Of a DNA stretch of 32,595 nt, positions 23,583 through 32,429 are shown one piece after another. Within the stretch, counting starts at the first letter, position 1. The number at the start of each line of letters is the position of its first letter. Source of the stretch: Sphingobium indicum BiD32 (GTDB taxonomy: Bacteria; Pseudomonadota; Alphaproteobacteria; Sphingomonadales; Sphingomonadaceae); NCBI RefSeq assembly GCF_000382885.1, contig NZ_CAVK010000015.1, positions 1-32,595 of the forward strand, written 5' to 3'. Under the pieces are notes generated by a model. That model made no database searches. It was not told the DNA's origin and saw only the letters and a program-made list of their open reading frames with translations. Made by a program: the position numbers and the translations under genes.

Positions 23583-23602
23583 CCTTCTGTACAGCCGTTC
23601 GA
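23579..23602. promoter_or_regulatory. candidate TetR operator, copy 1
   Basis: ACACC-N3 followed by CTGTACAGCCGTTCGA overlaps the GTG start region of the TetR-type gene. CTGTACAG is itself palindromic. An identical 16-bp core occurs at 23784-23799. Its position suggests self-repression. Confidence 0.55.
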
Positions 23603-23775
23603 ATTAAGCTCCGCCCGAATTCGGCTGGCTTTCCCAATCTAGATAGAGCCTCACCACACCGTTGCCAAGTTTGCTCCCTGAGCAGGACGGCATCGCGCAT
23701 ATCGCTTCGCCGACGGCGCATCCGCACAGGATACCCACGAGCGTTTCTCCGGCTGTCATAGAAGATTCACACGAT

Positions 23776-23799
23776 ACACCTACCTGTACAGCCGTTCGA
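23776..23799. promoter_or_regulatory. candidate TetR operator, copy 2
   Basis: The same ACACC-N3-CTGTACAGCCGTTCGA arrangement, 197 bp from copy 1 and in the same orientation, lies about 190 bp before the first TonB-dependent receptor gene. The rest of the spacer 23583-23988 shows no gene. Control of receptor expression by the divergent TetR is inferred. Confidence 0.55.
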
Positions 23800-23988
23800 T
23801 TCGGGCAGGGGGTCCTATGAAGTATTCACACATCCATCGATGGGCGGGGTCCCGGCGTATGCCGCAACGGCCTGTCGTCTCCGACTAGGCCCCTCATTGT
23901 CCTGAGCGACGCGAGATCCACCCCCGATCCGGGCGGTGGCCGATGTCGCTCTCCCTCTTCTGACATACATGTTCCAAGGACTGATTTC

Positions 23989-24597
23989 ATGGCCAGCTCA
24001 TCGCAGCACAAGTTCCGCCGCGTTCATCTGCTATCCTCCGCCTTCGCTTCCCTGACGATCGCGGCTCCCCCGGCTTACGCCGCCGACGATCCTGTCGAGG
24101 CAGGTGGCGACATCATCGTCACGGCCCAGAAACGCGACCAGCGGCTGATCGATGTTCCATCGGCAGTCAGCGTCCTGTCTCCAGAGGCACTGCGCGAAGC
24201 GGGCGTCAAGGACTTGGTGGACGCGTCCCGCCTGACGCCGGGCGTGGTCGTTTCACCGCAATTCGTCGGAGGTCGCACCATCCAGACATTCACCATCCGC
24301 GGGATCGGATATGACGATTTTCGCCCTAACGGGAATCCCTCCGCAGCGGTGAGCGTCGACGGGGTCTATCAAGGTTCGGCCGCCCTCGTCGGAGGGCAAA
24401 TGTTCGATGTCAGTCGCATCGAGATACTCAAGGGACCGCAAGGCACGCTCTATGGCCAGACCACCACTGCCGGTGCGGTCAACATCATCTCCAATCAGCC
24501 CGGCAATACACTTCAGGGGAACGCTCGTGTCGAGTATGGTCGCTTCAATTCCTGGCGCGCGGAAGCCGTGTATGGAAACACTGGGAGGATGATATGA
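23989..24597 (+). pseudogene. TonB-dependent receptor, plug domain only
   Basis: The product is 202 residues, whereas intact receptors are 700-900. It has a signal peptide (cleavage near AYAADD), a TonB box DIIVTAQ, and a near-complete plug domain (DVPSAVSVLSPEALREAGV, FTIRGIGYDDF, VEILKGPQGTLYG-type IEILKGPQGTLYGQTTTAGA). It ends just after the first barrel strand (RVEYGRFNSWRAEAVYGN), followed by five foreign residues TGRMI. The barrel is missing, so transport is impossible. The stop overlaps the start of a second, complete receptor (ATGA). A deletion has fused the two loci at about 24578. Confidence 0.85.
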
Positions 24598-26813
24598 ATT
24601 TTTGGGGTGTGTCGAGCGGCGCGTTTATACTTTTCTCATGTGCGCTGGCAGCGTCTGGTGCAAGGGCTCAGACTCCCGTGGCTGCGGGTGCCGGCGCAAC
24701 CGAGCCCGGGTCGGCCGCGTCAGAGCCTCAGGCCCCGCCGTCGAGTGGCGGCAATGACGGCTCCGACATCGTCGTGACCGCGCTGAGGCGCAGCGTCAGC
24801 GTTCAGGATATTCCCGCTTCGATCACCGCCGTGAGTGGCGACACCCTTCTCAGCCGGGGCGTCACTGATACCATAGCCCTGGCCAATGTGATTCCTGGAT
24901 TGGTGTTCGTCCCCAACTTCGGCAACACCATTGTGACTATCCGCGGCGTCGGCTCGACCTCTGTGGCTGGTTCGTCCGAACCGACGGTCGCGATCTATTC
25001 GGATGGCGCCTATTTGCCCCGGCCTTTCATGGGAACCCTGCGCGCGGTCGACCTCGATCGCGTCGAAGTCCTGCGCGGGCCGCAAGGGACTCTCTATGGC
25101 CGCAATGCTACGGGCGGTGCGGTCAACTTCATCTCCGCTAGCCCAACCAAGACGTGGACGGGGCGCATCGACGCTATTGTAGGAGGCCGCAATCAGGTCG
25201 GTATAAGCGGGTTTGTCTCAGGGCCACTCTCCGATGGCGTGCAGATCAGGCTCAGCGGCGGACGTGAGAAGCAGGATGGCCCGGTCGAAAACATCCTCAG
25301 GCCCCTTAACGTGGTGGAGCGTAATGGCGGCGGAACGGACGCCAAATATGGCCGTGTCGCGCTGCGCCTGACACCTACGTCTAGCCTGACGGTGGACCTG
25401 TCGCTCCGCTATGATGAGGACAATGCGGCCAAGATCGACCAGAGCCCGGTTGGGCCGATCAGCCTCGGGGTCGAAGGGGTGGATTGGACGAATGAGCCTT
25501 GGAAGACGATCTCGAATCGCCCGCACAGTGCGGTAAACAAGCTGCTCATCGGCCAGGCAGGCGTGACGTGGGAGGCGTCCGATGCGATCACCGTCAAGTC
25601 TCTGACGAACTATATCCTTGGGAAGATGCGGACCGCCAACGAAGGCGATGGCACCGCATTTCCCTACTTATATACGGCGATTTGGCCGCGTCGATCCGAA
25701 TCGATAAGCCAGGAGTTCAACCTGTTCGGAAATTTCGATAAATTTAATTTCATCCTCGGGGCCTTCTATTACCACGAGGAATATAAGAGTCTTCTAGATT
25801 ACATCTTCGAGAATCCGGATCCGGCGGCGGTCCTGACGCAAAATCTTGGCCAGCAAGCCAAAGTGGACAATTTTGCGGCATACTTCGACGCGACCTATTC
25901 GTTCACGGACGCCTTGAGGCTGAATGTGGGTATGCGCCTCAATTACGACAAGAATGAGTATGAGTCGATTTCGGGCCTTGAACCCCTCATCCCTACGGTA
26001 GCAGTCGCGGGCGGCACCATCAAAAAAACCAAGTTGCTCCCAAAGGTTGCCCTTCAATATGATTTCACGCCAGAAATCCAGAGCTACATCCAGTGGAGCC
26101 GCGGCTACAAGGGCGGCGGCGGCAACCTGCCGGCAAGCGATGGCTCCGCGCCGGCTTTTGGACCGGAGACGCTCGATTCCTACGAGCTTGGCGTGAAGTC
26201 CCGCCTGCTCAACGGCAAACTGACTGCTAACTTCGCGGCCTTCTACTATGACTATTCGGGCCTGCAGGTCGAAAAGTCGGTTCCCCCGAACAGCGTCCTC
26301 ACGGACAATGCGCAAGCGAAGGCGTATGGCGCCGAACTTGAGATCCGATACAGCCCAGTCCCCGACCTCACCTTCACCCTTGCGCCCACATACGTGCACA
26401 CGGAGTTCACGGAGTTCACCTCGACGGAGCTGCTGACGCTCGTCCCCTACGATCTCGCTGGAAAGACGTTGAATTTCGCGCCGAAGTGGACCGTTAACGC
26501 GAGTGCATCCAAGCGTTTCGATCTTGGCGGAGAACTGTTGAACGAGCTAGAACTCACCGCAAGTGCGCGGCACAATTCGACCGTCGTCTTCTCCTACTTC
26601 AACCTCGACGCCCTTGACCGACAACGGCCTTACACCGTGGTTGACCTAAACGCGACGATCTCCGATGTGGACAGGAAAACCACGCTGTCGCTGTTCGTCA
26701 ACAATTTGGGCAACAAGGCATACAAGACTATTACGGGTAATTTCGGGTTTGGATATATCGGTCACTGGGGTGCCCCCAGGACGTGGGGCGCGCGCCTCAG
26801 CCGCTCCTTCTGA
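24594..26813 (+). CDS. TonB-dependent outer-membrane receptor, full length
   Basis: This 739-residue receptor is likely for a lipophilic or aromatic substrate. The signal peptide ends in GARAQT. The TonB box SDIVVTALRR is followed by a plug domain (QDIPASITAVSGDTLLSRGV, VTIRGVGSTS, VEVLRGPQGTLYGRNATGGA) and a 22-strand-type barrel. The C-terminal aromatic ending (RLSRSF) shows the barrel is complete. GGGAGGATGAT precedes the ATG. The substrate cannot be told from sequence, but the adjacent CoA-type genes and sphingomonad context point to a hydrophobic carbon source rather than iron. Confidence 0.92.
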   Translation: MNFWGVSSGAFILFSCALAASGARAQTPVAAGAGATEPGSAASEPQAPPSSGGNDGSDIVVTALRRSVSVQDIPASITAVSGDTLLSRGVTDTIALANVIPGLVFVPNFGNTIVTIRGVGSTSVAGSSEPTVAIYSDGAYLPRPFMGTLRAVDLDRVEVLRGPQGTLYGRNATGGAVNFISASPTKTWTGRIDAIVGGRNQVGISGFVSGPLSDGVQIRLSGGREKQDGPVENILRPLNVVERNGGGTDAKYGRVALRLTPTSSLTVDLSLRYDEDNAAKIDQSPVGPISLGVEGVDWTNEPWKTISNRPHSAVNKLLIGQAGVTWEASDAITVKSLTNYILGKMRTANEGDGTAFPYLYTAIWPRRSESISQEFNLFGNFDKFNFILGAFYYHEEYKSLLDYIFENPDPAAVLTQNLGQQAKVDNFAAYFDATYSFTDALRLNVGMRLNYDKNEYESISGLEPLIPTVAVAGGTIKKTKLLPKVALQYDFTPEIQSYIQWSRGYKGGGGNLPASDGSAPAFGPETLDSYELGVKSRLLNGKLTANFAAFYYDYSGLQVEKSVPPNSVLTDNAQAKAYGAELEIRYSPVPDLTFTLAPTYVHTEFTEFTSTELLTLVPYDLAGKTLNFAPKWTVNASASKRFDLGGELLNELELTASARHNSTVVFSYFNLDALDRQRPYTVVDLNATISDVDRKTTLSLFVNNLGNKAYKTITGNFGFGYIGHWGAPRTWGARLSRSF

Positions 26814-26849
26814 TCCGAGCGAGCGCCATGCGGGCAGGGTCGTTCGGAT
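26813..26849 (+). terminator. hairpin at the end of the receptor gene (weak terminator candidate)
   Basis: ATCCGAGCGA (26813-26822) can pair with TCGTTCGGAT (26840-26849) over 10 bp with one G-U pair and a 17-nt loop. It overlaps the stop codon. No T-tract follows, so factor-independent termination is unlikely; mRNA 3'-end protection is another option. Confidence 0.3.
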
Positions 26850-26999
26850 GAGCGATCCTGCAAGCTCAAATCAGTTAGATGTTTGATCGCGGGGTTTGAT
26901 GGTAAAACACCCACAGAGGTGGGTCGGGAAATTTGACCAGCGGGATGAGTGGGTCGCCGGCCTGACGACAGCCATGGTGGTGGCGGCACAGGAGGCCAG

Positions 27000-27053
27000 A
27001 TGAGTAAGCGACCCCGCCGGAATCGCCGTCTGGCGTTCAAGGCGAGGGTTGCA
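27000..27053 (+). pseudogene. IS3-family transposase OrfA remnant (5' end only)
   Basis: The first 18 codons (MSKRPRRNRRLAFKARVA) match the N-terminus typical of IS3-family OrfA proteins (MSKRxRRNxxxAFKAKVA). They are preceded by AGGAGG at ideal spacing. Similarity then stops abruptly. The upstream 26900-26999 contains ACCCAC-agag-GTGGGT and may be the IS left end, though no clean terminal repeat is recognised. The stretch 27054-27175 up to the next gene holds nothing I can name. Confidence 0.55.
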
Positions 27054-27175
27054 TCGTCGCCCGCAGGTACGCGCGCGACCTGGAAGATTACCTCGGACGC
27101 CCCTTTTCGCGGTGAAGCGGCGCGCGCAACCCGTATCTGTCCCAGTATATTCAGTTTAGCATCAAGGATCCTCAT

Positions 27176-28705
27176 ATGCATCGCTCGGGCATCGAACTCA
27201 TCAACCTGTACTGGGAAGAAGTCTGGAACAACGGGAACCTGGAACTGATCCGCGAAATCTGTGCGAGTCCTATCGTCCGGCACGACGCTAATGAGGTTAC
27301 GAGCCTCACGCACGATCAGCAGATCGCGCGCGTCGCGGCGCAGCGGACAAGGCTTCCCTTCTTCACCCATGAGGTGCTGGTCGCCGACGAGCATCATGTC
27401 TGCTCAGTCTGGAACATGACGATCCGGGAGGGGGGTGAGCGGGAGCTCTGCGGCATTGAGGTGTTCCGGGTGGAGGAAGGGCGCCTGTCGCACTGCTGGA
27501 ATTCCGGCTACATTCCCGGCCTGTGGGGTCGCGACGGTGCGGAGCGGGAGGCGCGCGAGCCCGCCATCCTGCCGTCGCTGAGCAGTATCGATACCGACTG
27601 GATCCAGGATATCTTAACCTCTGTCGACAAGAGCACCCCGCGCGTTGGAGTGCTCCAGTCGGTGGATCGTATCGGCAACGGCACGCTGAGCGAGACTGCT
27701 CGCGTCGTCCTGCATTACAATGCCGACCCCGAAAACTATCCCACCACGCTTTTCTGCAAGTTCAACCGGTCAACCCCCGAGATCGACGCTGCGAACAAGC
27801 GGGTGGGCTTCTATGAGCGTGAGATCAACACCTACAGCTTCCTGCGCGACCATCCGGACATCTCGGCGCCGAAGGTATATTTCGCCGCGACCAATCCCGA
27901 CACGGGCGCCACCAACATCGTCCTCGAAGATCTCTCGACGCGAACCACGCCAGGCGACCAGGTCAGGGGCGCTTCGGTCGAGGAAGCGGACGCGGTGGTA
28001 CGGGCGCTGTCACACCTCCACGCCAAGTTCCTCGGAACGGAGCCGAGTGACTGGCTGTTCGATCGCCAGCCCCGTGCGGCAATGTTTCATGATTCGTACC
28101 GGATAGGCGCCGCAGCGCTCAAGGAATTCCTCGGCAGCGCCGTTGACGCCTGCGATTACGAGCTGATCGACAGGTTCGAGCAGCTTTATCTTGATTGGGT
28201 GAACCTGCCCGTCGGCACCAAGACGGTGCTGCACGGCGACCCGCGCGTCGACAACATCTTGTTCGAGGCGGGCCCGTCCGGGATCAAGGCGTGGCTCATC
28301 GATTGGGGGATGACCGGGGTCGGGAGCCCGCAGTTCGATTTGGCCTACTTCCTGACGGGCAGCGTGCCCGTCGACATGCGGCGCCAGCACGATCGACGCT
28401 GGATCGCGGAGCATGCAGCTGAACTCGCCAAGGCTTCCCCGGCCTACGATCTCGCATCGGCGGAAATGATGTTCCGCGCTCAGGCCGTTGGCGCAGCTTG
28501 CTGCAACCGTGCCGGCCGCGCGTACCGTCGAGCGCTCGGCACGCGGTGTCGAGCTTCTGACCACCCTCGTTCAGCGCAACTGCGCCGCCGTTCGCGACTG
28601 GGATGCCTTCGGCGCCATACGCTCGCTTTCTACAATGTGACGGGGGTCGCGGCCCCTAGCTGGCTAACTACGCCGAAAAGGAAACATCATGGATCTGTTT
28701 CGTAA
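27176..28705 (+). CDS. SnoaL-like / aminoglycoside-phosphotransferase-like fusion, frameshifted near the end
   Basis: The protein has two domains. Residues 1-120 are NTF2/SnoaL-like (GIELINLYWEEVWNNGNLEL, VWNMTIREGG, FRVEEGRLSHCW). Residues 135 onward resemble APH/choline-kinase-type phosphotransferases, with the catalytic loop HGDPRVDN at 353-360 and metal-binding IDWG at 375-378. From about residue 437 (28487) the frame reads Arg-rich nonsense to 28705. Dropping one base there gives a sensible ending in another frame (LAQLAATVPAARTVERSARG, to a stop at 28640), 48 bp before the next gene. Either the gene is damaged or one base is a sequence error. AAGGA precedes the ATG. Its substrate is unknown. 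Confidence 0.75.
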   Translation: MHRSGIELINLYWEEVWNNGNLELIREICASPIVRHDANEVTSLTHDQQIARVAAQRTRLPFFTHEVLVADEHHVCSVWNMTIREGGERELCGIEVFRVEEGRLSHCWNSGYIPGLWGRDGAEREAREPAILPSLSSIDTDWIQDILTSVDKSTPRVGVLQSVDRIGNGTLSETARVVLHYNADPENYPTTLFCKFNRSTPEIDAANKRVGFYEREINTYSFLRDHPDISAPKVYFAATNPDTGATNIVLEDLSTRTTPGDQVRGASVEEADAVVRALSHLHAKFLGTEPSDWLFDRQPRAAMFHDSYRIGAAALKEFLGSAVDACDYELIDRFEQLYLDWVNLPVGTKTVLHGDPRVDNILFEAGPSGIKAWLIDWGMTGVGSPQFDLAYFLTGSVPVDMRRQHDRRWIAEHAAELAKASPAYDLASAEMMFRAQAVGAACCNRAGRAYRRALGTRCRASDHPRSAQLRRRSRLGCLRRHTLAFYNVTGVAAPSWLTTPKRKHHGSVS

Positions 28706-29495
28706 GGGCGCCTTCAAGGGCAAGACCGTTTTCGTCGCTGGCGGATCCACGGGCATCAACCTCGGCATCGCCGAACGCTTCGGCGAGATGGGCGCCAACG
28801 TCGCGGTCATCAGCCGCAATGAGGAGCGGATTGCTGTCGCGGCTGAGCGCGTGAAGGCGACGGGCGCCGACGCCATCGGCGTGGTTGCCGACGTTCGCGA
28901 CTTCGACGCCGTTTCGCGTGCGTTCGCTGCAACTACCGAGAAGTGGGGCGAGATCAACGTGGTCATCTCTGGCGCCGCAGGCAATTTCCTTTCGCCCGCG
29001 ACCGGGCTGTCGGCCAACGCCTTCCGTACGGTGGTCGAGATTGACCTGCTCGGCACGTTCAACGTGCTCCGAGCCTCGTTCGACCATCTTCGCAAGCCTG
29101 GTGCGTCTGTGATCTCGATCACGGCCGGCCAAGCCAAGCGCCCGGTCATGTTCCAGGCGCATGCGAGCGCGGCCAAGGCGGGCATCAACAATCTCACTGG
29201 GACGTTGGCGATGGAGTGGGGCCCGGCCGGCATCCGCGTCAACGCCATCTCGCCTGGCCCGATCGGAGACACCGAGGGGATGGCCCGGCTTGCTCCGTCG
29301 GACGAGGCCACCGCCAAGTTGAAGAGCCGTCTTGCCTTGCGGGACTACGGCACAAAGCGCGACATCGCGGATGCCGCGCTGTTCCTTTCGAGCGACAATG
29401 CCCGCTACATCACTGGGGTGGTGCTCGAGGTCGATGGTGGCCTCCTGCTCGGCGACGCCTCGGCGGACGCCCTTACCCTTCCGGACCGTCGATGA
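28689..29495 (+). CDS. SDR oxidoreductase resembling 2,4-dienoyl-CoA reductase
   Basis: This 268-residue short-chain dehydrogenase has the nucleotide-binding motif GGSTGINLGIA at 18-28. The signature GAAGNFLSPATGLSANAF (95-112), IDLLGTFN (118-125) and EWGPAGIRVN resemble peroxisomal-type and bacterial 2,4-dienoyl-CoA reductases. Where classical SDRs have YxxxK it reads HASAAK (158-163), with no tyrosine; the DECR2 group shows the same pattern. It probably reduces or oxidises an unsaturated acyl-CoA. AAGGAAAC precedes the ATG, and the stop overlaps the next gene (ATGA). Confidence 0.85.
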   Translation: MDLFRKGAFKGKTVFVAGGSTGINLGIAERFGEMGANVAVISRNEERIAVAAERVKATGADAIGVVADVRDFDAVSRAFAATTEKWGEINVVISGAAGNFLSPATGLSANAFRTVVEIDLLGTFNVLRASFDHLRKPGASVISITAGQAKRPVMFQAHASAAKAGINNLTGTLAMEWGPAGIRVNAISPGPIGDTEGMARLAPSDEATAKLKSRLALRDYGTKRDIADAALFLSSDNARYITGVVLEVDGGLLLGDASADALTLPDRR

Positions 29496-30298
29496 TGACG
29501 CTTGAGATCGATCGGCGCGGCGCGGTCGATTGGGTGACGTTTAACCGCCCCGATCGGCTGAATGCTCTCAGTCCCGAGCTTGTCGAGGCGCTACACGAGT
29601 ACTTCGACAGCCTGTCCCGCGATACCGACACCCGTGTGGTGCTGCTGCGGGGGGCAGGACGCGCCTTCTGCGCGGGTCTCGACCTCGGAGCGACGGGCGG
29701 CGGCGATCTCGACGCCACCGCGCACCTCGCAATCCAGCGGAGGGTCTCGGAAATCGTCCTGAAGATGCGGTATTGCCCCCAAGCGATCGTCAGTCTGGTC
29801 CATGGTCCCGCCTGCGGCGGCGGCTTCGCCATGGCGCTCGCATCGGACATCCGCATCGCCGGAGCCAGTGCGCGGATGAACGCGGCATTCGTCCGGATCG
29901 GCCTTTCGGCATGCGACATCGGCGTTTCATACTTCCTCCCCCGTCTCGTCGGGGCGAGTCTCGCCGCCGAACTGATGATGACGGGGGATTTCATCCATGC
30001 CGAACGAGCCTTGCAGCTGGGTCTAGTAAGCCGCGTGGTGGCTGACGAGGACTTGGAAGTCGCCGCGGAGCCGCTCCTTGACGCGATGCTGACGACGTCA
30101 CCCCTCGGTCTCAGGCTGACGAAGGAATGCCTTCGGATGTCAATTGATGCGCCGAGCCTCGAGGCGGCAATCGCGATGGAGGACCGCAATCAGGTCATTG
30201 CAGGCAGCGCGCCTGAGTTTCAGGAGGGAGTCGCCGCGTTTTTCGAGAAGCGCCGTCCAGCTTATGCGGCCGAGCTCGTGAAGCGGACCAAGCGGTGA
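29492..30298 (+). CDS. crotonase-family enoyl-CoA hydratase/isomerase-like protein
   Basis: This 268-residue crotonase starts at the ATG overlapping the SDR stop; the longer frame to 29216 lies inside the SDR gene. The fold is clear: FNRPDRLNALS, GAGRAFCAGLDLG for the oxyanion hole, and VHGPACGGGFAMALASDIRI. The two glutamates of classical hydratases align with F112 (GGGFAM) and R135 (FVRIGL), so both seem absent, while CDIGVSYFLPR follows. This pattern occurs in a crotonase subgroup whose reaction is uncertain. With the coupled SDR it should act on a CoA thioester in beta-oxidation-like catabolism. Confidence 0.88.
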   Translation: MMTLEIDRRGAVDWVTFNRPDRLNALSPELVEALHEYFDSLSRDTDTRVVLLRGAGRAFCAGLDLGATGGGDLDATAHLAIQRRVSEIVLKMRYCPQAIVSLVHGPACGGGFAMALASDIRIAGASARMNAAFVRIGLSACDIGVSYFLPRLVGASLAAELMMTGDFIHAERALQLGLVSRVVADEDLEVAAEPLLDAMLTTSPLGLRLTKECLRMSIDAPSLEAAIAMEDRNQVIAGSAPEFQEGVAAFFEKRRPAYAAELVKRTKR

Positions 30299-30476
30299 GC
30301 GCCGCAGCCGGGACAACATCTTCGGAAGGCGCGGCCGGAAGCAGCGTCGTCTCAGCGACCGGCTTCATTTCGACGATATCAGCGACGCCCGGGCGAACGC
30401 AACGGGCTACGAATTCCTCTGTGTCGCACGATGTGTTGTGGCAAGATTGAGGACGCACCAAGCAAAGGAGAGAAAG

Positions 30477-32204
30477 ATGTTGCGGATGTTAAGCGAAGCG
30501 CATGGGAATGTTGTTCTTGCCGATGATTTGCCCGCCAAACCGGTCGGCGTCATGAAGCCGGGCATGGTCGAGATCGGGGCGGCGACGCACGATAGAGCAT
30601 CGCGGCGTTCACCGACGATCCGCACCACAGAGGCTCTTTCGCGCCTGACTGCGGTGACAGCCACCAAGATTCGGAGGCTCGCGGTCGTTGCCCCGCTCGG
30701 CCTAGCCTGTCTGTGTAGCGGATGGCCGGCGTCTTCCCAGGTCGTCATTGGTCCCGGCGATCGCCCCGAAACCGGGCTTCAGGGCCAAACCACGATCGAA
30801 GACGTGGTGAGCGGCCGGTCCAAACTTCCTTATCATGCTGGCGTTCGCCTCGTCGGTCGCACGGACATCTGGAACCGCGGCGGCAATTTGCAGCTCTCAT
30901 GGGTCGATCAATGTGCCTATGTATCCACCTTCAAGCAGGCAGGCCCGATAACCGCCAACAGCCGATCTGCCTTGTTCCTCCGCGAGCCAGCGGGCGTCGC
31001 GGTTATCGACGTAAGGGACCCCCGGGCTCCAAAGCCCGTGCGCTTGCTGCGGGACCGGGGCTCGATCGATGCGGTAGAGACGATGCACGCGATTGCGGCA
31101 CCAGGTCGCAAAGTTCTCGTCGCCGGCGCCTACTCGGGAGGAATTGCTGGCCGGGGCGGGGAGGACGCAGCTTGGCTCAGCATCTACGATGCCTCGAACT
31201 GCCTGAATCCCAAATTGCAGAGCGAGTTCAAGTGGCCCGCCAACATCCACAATGTGACAATCTCTCCCAACGGTCGTCGCGTCTACGGTACAGAAGTCGT
31301 GCCCGGACTCGGTTCGGGGAAGGGTGGCGTGCATGTGCTCGACATCAGCAACATGAAGCGCCCCCGCTATCTCGGCCGCTTCGGCGCCACGCGACCCAAT
31401 GGATTGACGGCTGGGTTCACGCCACATGAAGTGTCGATCAGCCGTGATGAGCGGCGGATCTACGCGGCTGTCCTCGCCTCCGAAACCGGGGACGTGCCTG
31501 TGGAGAACGGCAGCGTCTACATTCTCGATAACAGCGACATCGTCGATGGGCGCTCTCAACCGAAGATGAGGCTCGTCGGCGAAGCCAAGCAAGGCGGTTG
31601 GCATTCTGTCGTGCCCGCGTCGATCAACGGAGTTCCACACCTGGTGGGTGCGGCCGAAATGGGCGCCTGTCCTGGAACATGGCCGCGGATCATCAATATC
31701 GCGGACGAGAAGAATCCAAAGGTCGTCGGCGAGTTCAAGCTGCAAATGAATATCAAGGAGAACTGCGACGCGATACGATTTACTCCTCGGAAGGAGGATC
31801 CCTATGCGAGCTTCATCCCAATCCCAGACATCACCGAGCGCCTCGGCGCGGTTGCCCCGCATTACAACGATGTCGACGATGCAAGGAACACGAGGCTTGG
31901 TCTGTTCCCCTTCTTCGCTGGCGGAGTGAGGATCGTTGATTTGCGCGATCCTACAAAGCCGGTTGAAGTCGGCTACTATAAGCCGGGTGCGAATCCCGAT
32001 ACCCCGCTAAGTGGCAACGGGCTAAGCTGGACGCTAATAAACTGGATAGGGTTTAACGACCAGGTAAGCGACGGGTGTATGTCGCATGTACGCTATGTTC
32101 CCGAGTCCGGGCACATCTGGTTCGCCTGCGTCACGACCGGTTTCCACGTTGTCGAACTGAATCCGGACCTTCGCGCTCGCCTCGGCTTCCCGACCGTGAA
32201 GTGA
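30477..32204 (+). CDS. secreted LVIVD-repeat beta-propeller-like protein
   Basis: This 575-residue protein has repeats of the LVIVD type, each pairing a GGVHVLDISNMKRPRYLGRF-like strand with a turn (also VAVIDVRDPRAPKPVRLL, PRIINIADEKNPKVVGEF, GVRIVDLRDPTKPVEVGY). These form a propeller in the periplasm or outside the cell. A signal-like segment sits at 66-88 (RRLAVVAPLGLACLCSGWPA), after a 60-residue N-terminal extension unusual for an exported protein. The ATG at 30477 has AAAGGAGAG upstream; a GTG at 30654 would give a normal signal peptide but lacks a ribosome site. The spacer 30299-30476 shows no other gene. The function is unknown; it accompanies the catabolic genes. Confidence 0.75.
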   Translation: MLRMLSEAHGNVVLADDLPAKPVGVMKPGMVEIGAATHDRASRRSPTIRTTEALSRLTAVTATKIRRLAVVAPLGLACLCSGWPASSQVVIGPGDRPETGLQGQTTIEDVVSGRSKLPYHAGVRLVGRTDIWNRGGNLQLSWVDQCAYVSTFKQAGPITANSRSALFLREPAGVAVIDVRDPRAPKPVRLLRDRGSIDAVETMHAIAAPGRKVLVAGAYSGGIAGRGGEDAAWLSIYDASNCLNPKLQSEFKWPANIHNVTISPNGRRVYGTEVVPGLGSGKGGVHVLDISNMKRPRYLGRFGATRPNGLTAGFTPHEVSISRDERRIYAAVLASETGDVPVENGSVYILDNSDIVDGRSQPKMRLVGEAKQGGWHSVVPASINGVPHLVGAAEMGACPGTWPRIINIADEKNPKVVGEFKLQMNIKENCDAIRFTPRKEDPYASFIPIPDITERLGAVAPHYNDVDDARNTRLGLFPFFAGGVRIVDLRDPTKPVEVGYYKPGANPDTPLSGNGLSWTLINWIGFNDQVSDGCMSHVRYVPESGHIWFACVTTGFHVVELNPDLRARLGFPTVK

Positions 32205-32429
32205 TAACCTGTGTCGGCCGCTGGCGGCTCGGCTTGAGGGCTGTCGGCGGGGGGTAGATGACGGAGCCCCTTTCGTCGCGGCGAGGCGCAAAACAGTGCG
32301 GGAGGCTTGTTCGCGCTCGCCGCGATCATGGCTGGGCGCGTTCTCCGCCTCCCGCCGCACATTGCTGGACCGAGCAACTTGAGCGACCGATCAGGCAATG
32401 AGCCAAGGGTCGCTCCAAGGGAGAAGAAC

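Noticed and set aside
30195..30461. Minus-strand 88-codon ORF after the crotonase
   Set aside because: Partly overlaps the crotonase end, has no ribosome site and no family resemblance; more likely a high-GC shadow.
32257..32429. In-frame upstream extension of the terminal crotonase
   Set aside because: Open frame but unlike any crotonase N-terminus; the ATG at 32430 has a good ribosome site and the family start motif.
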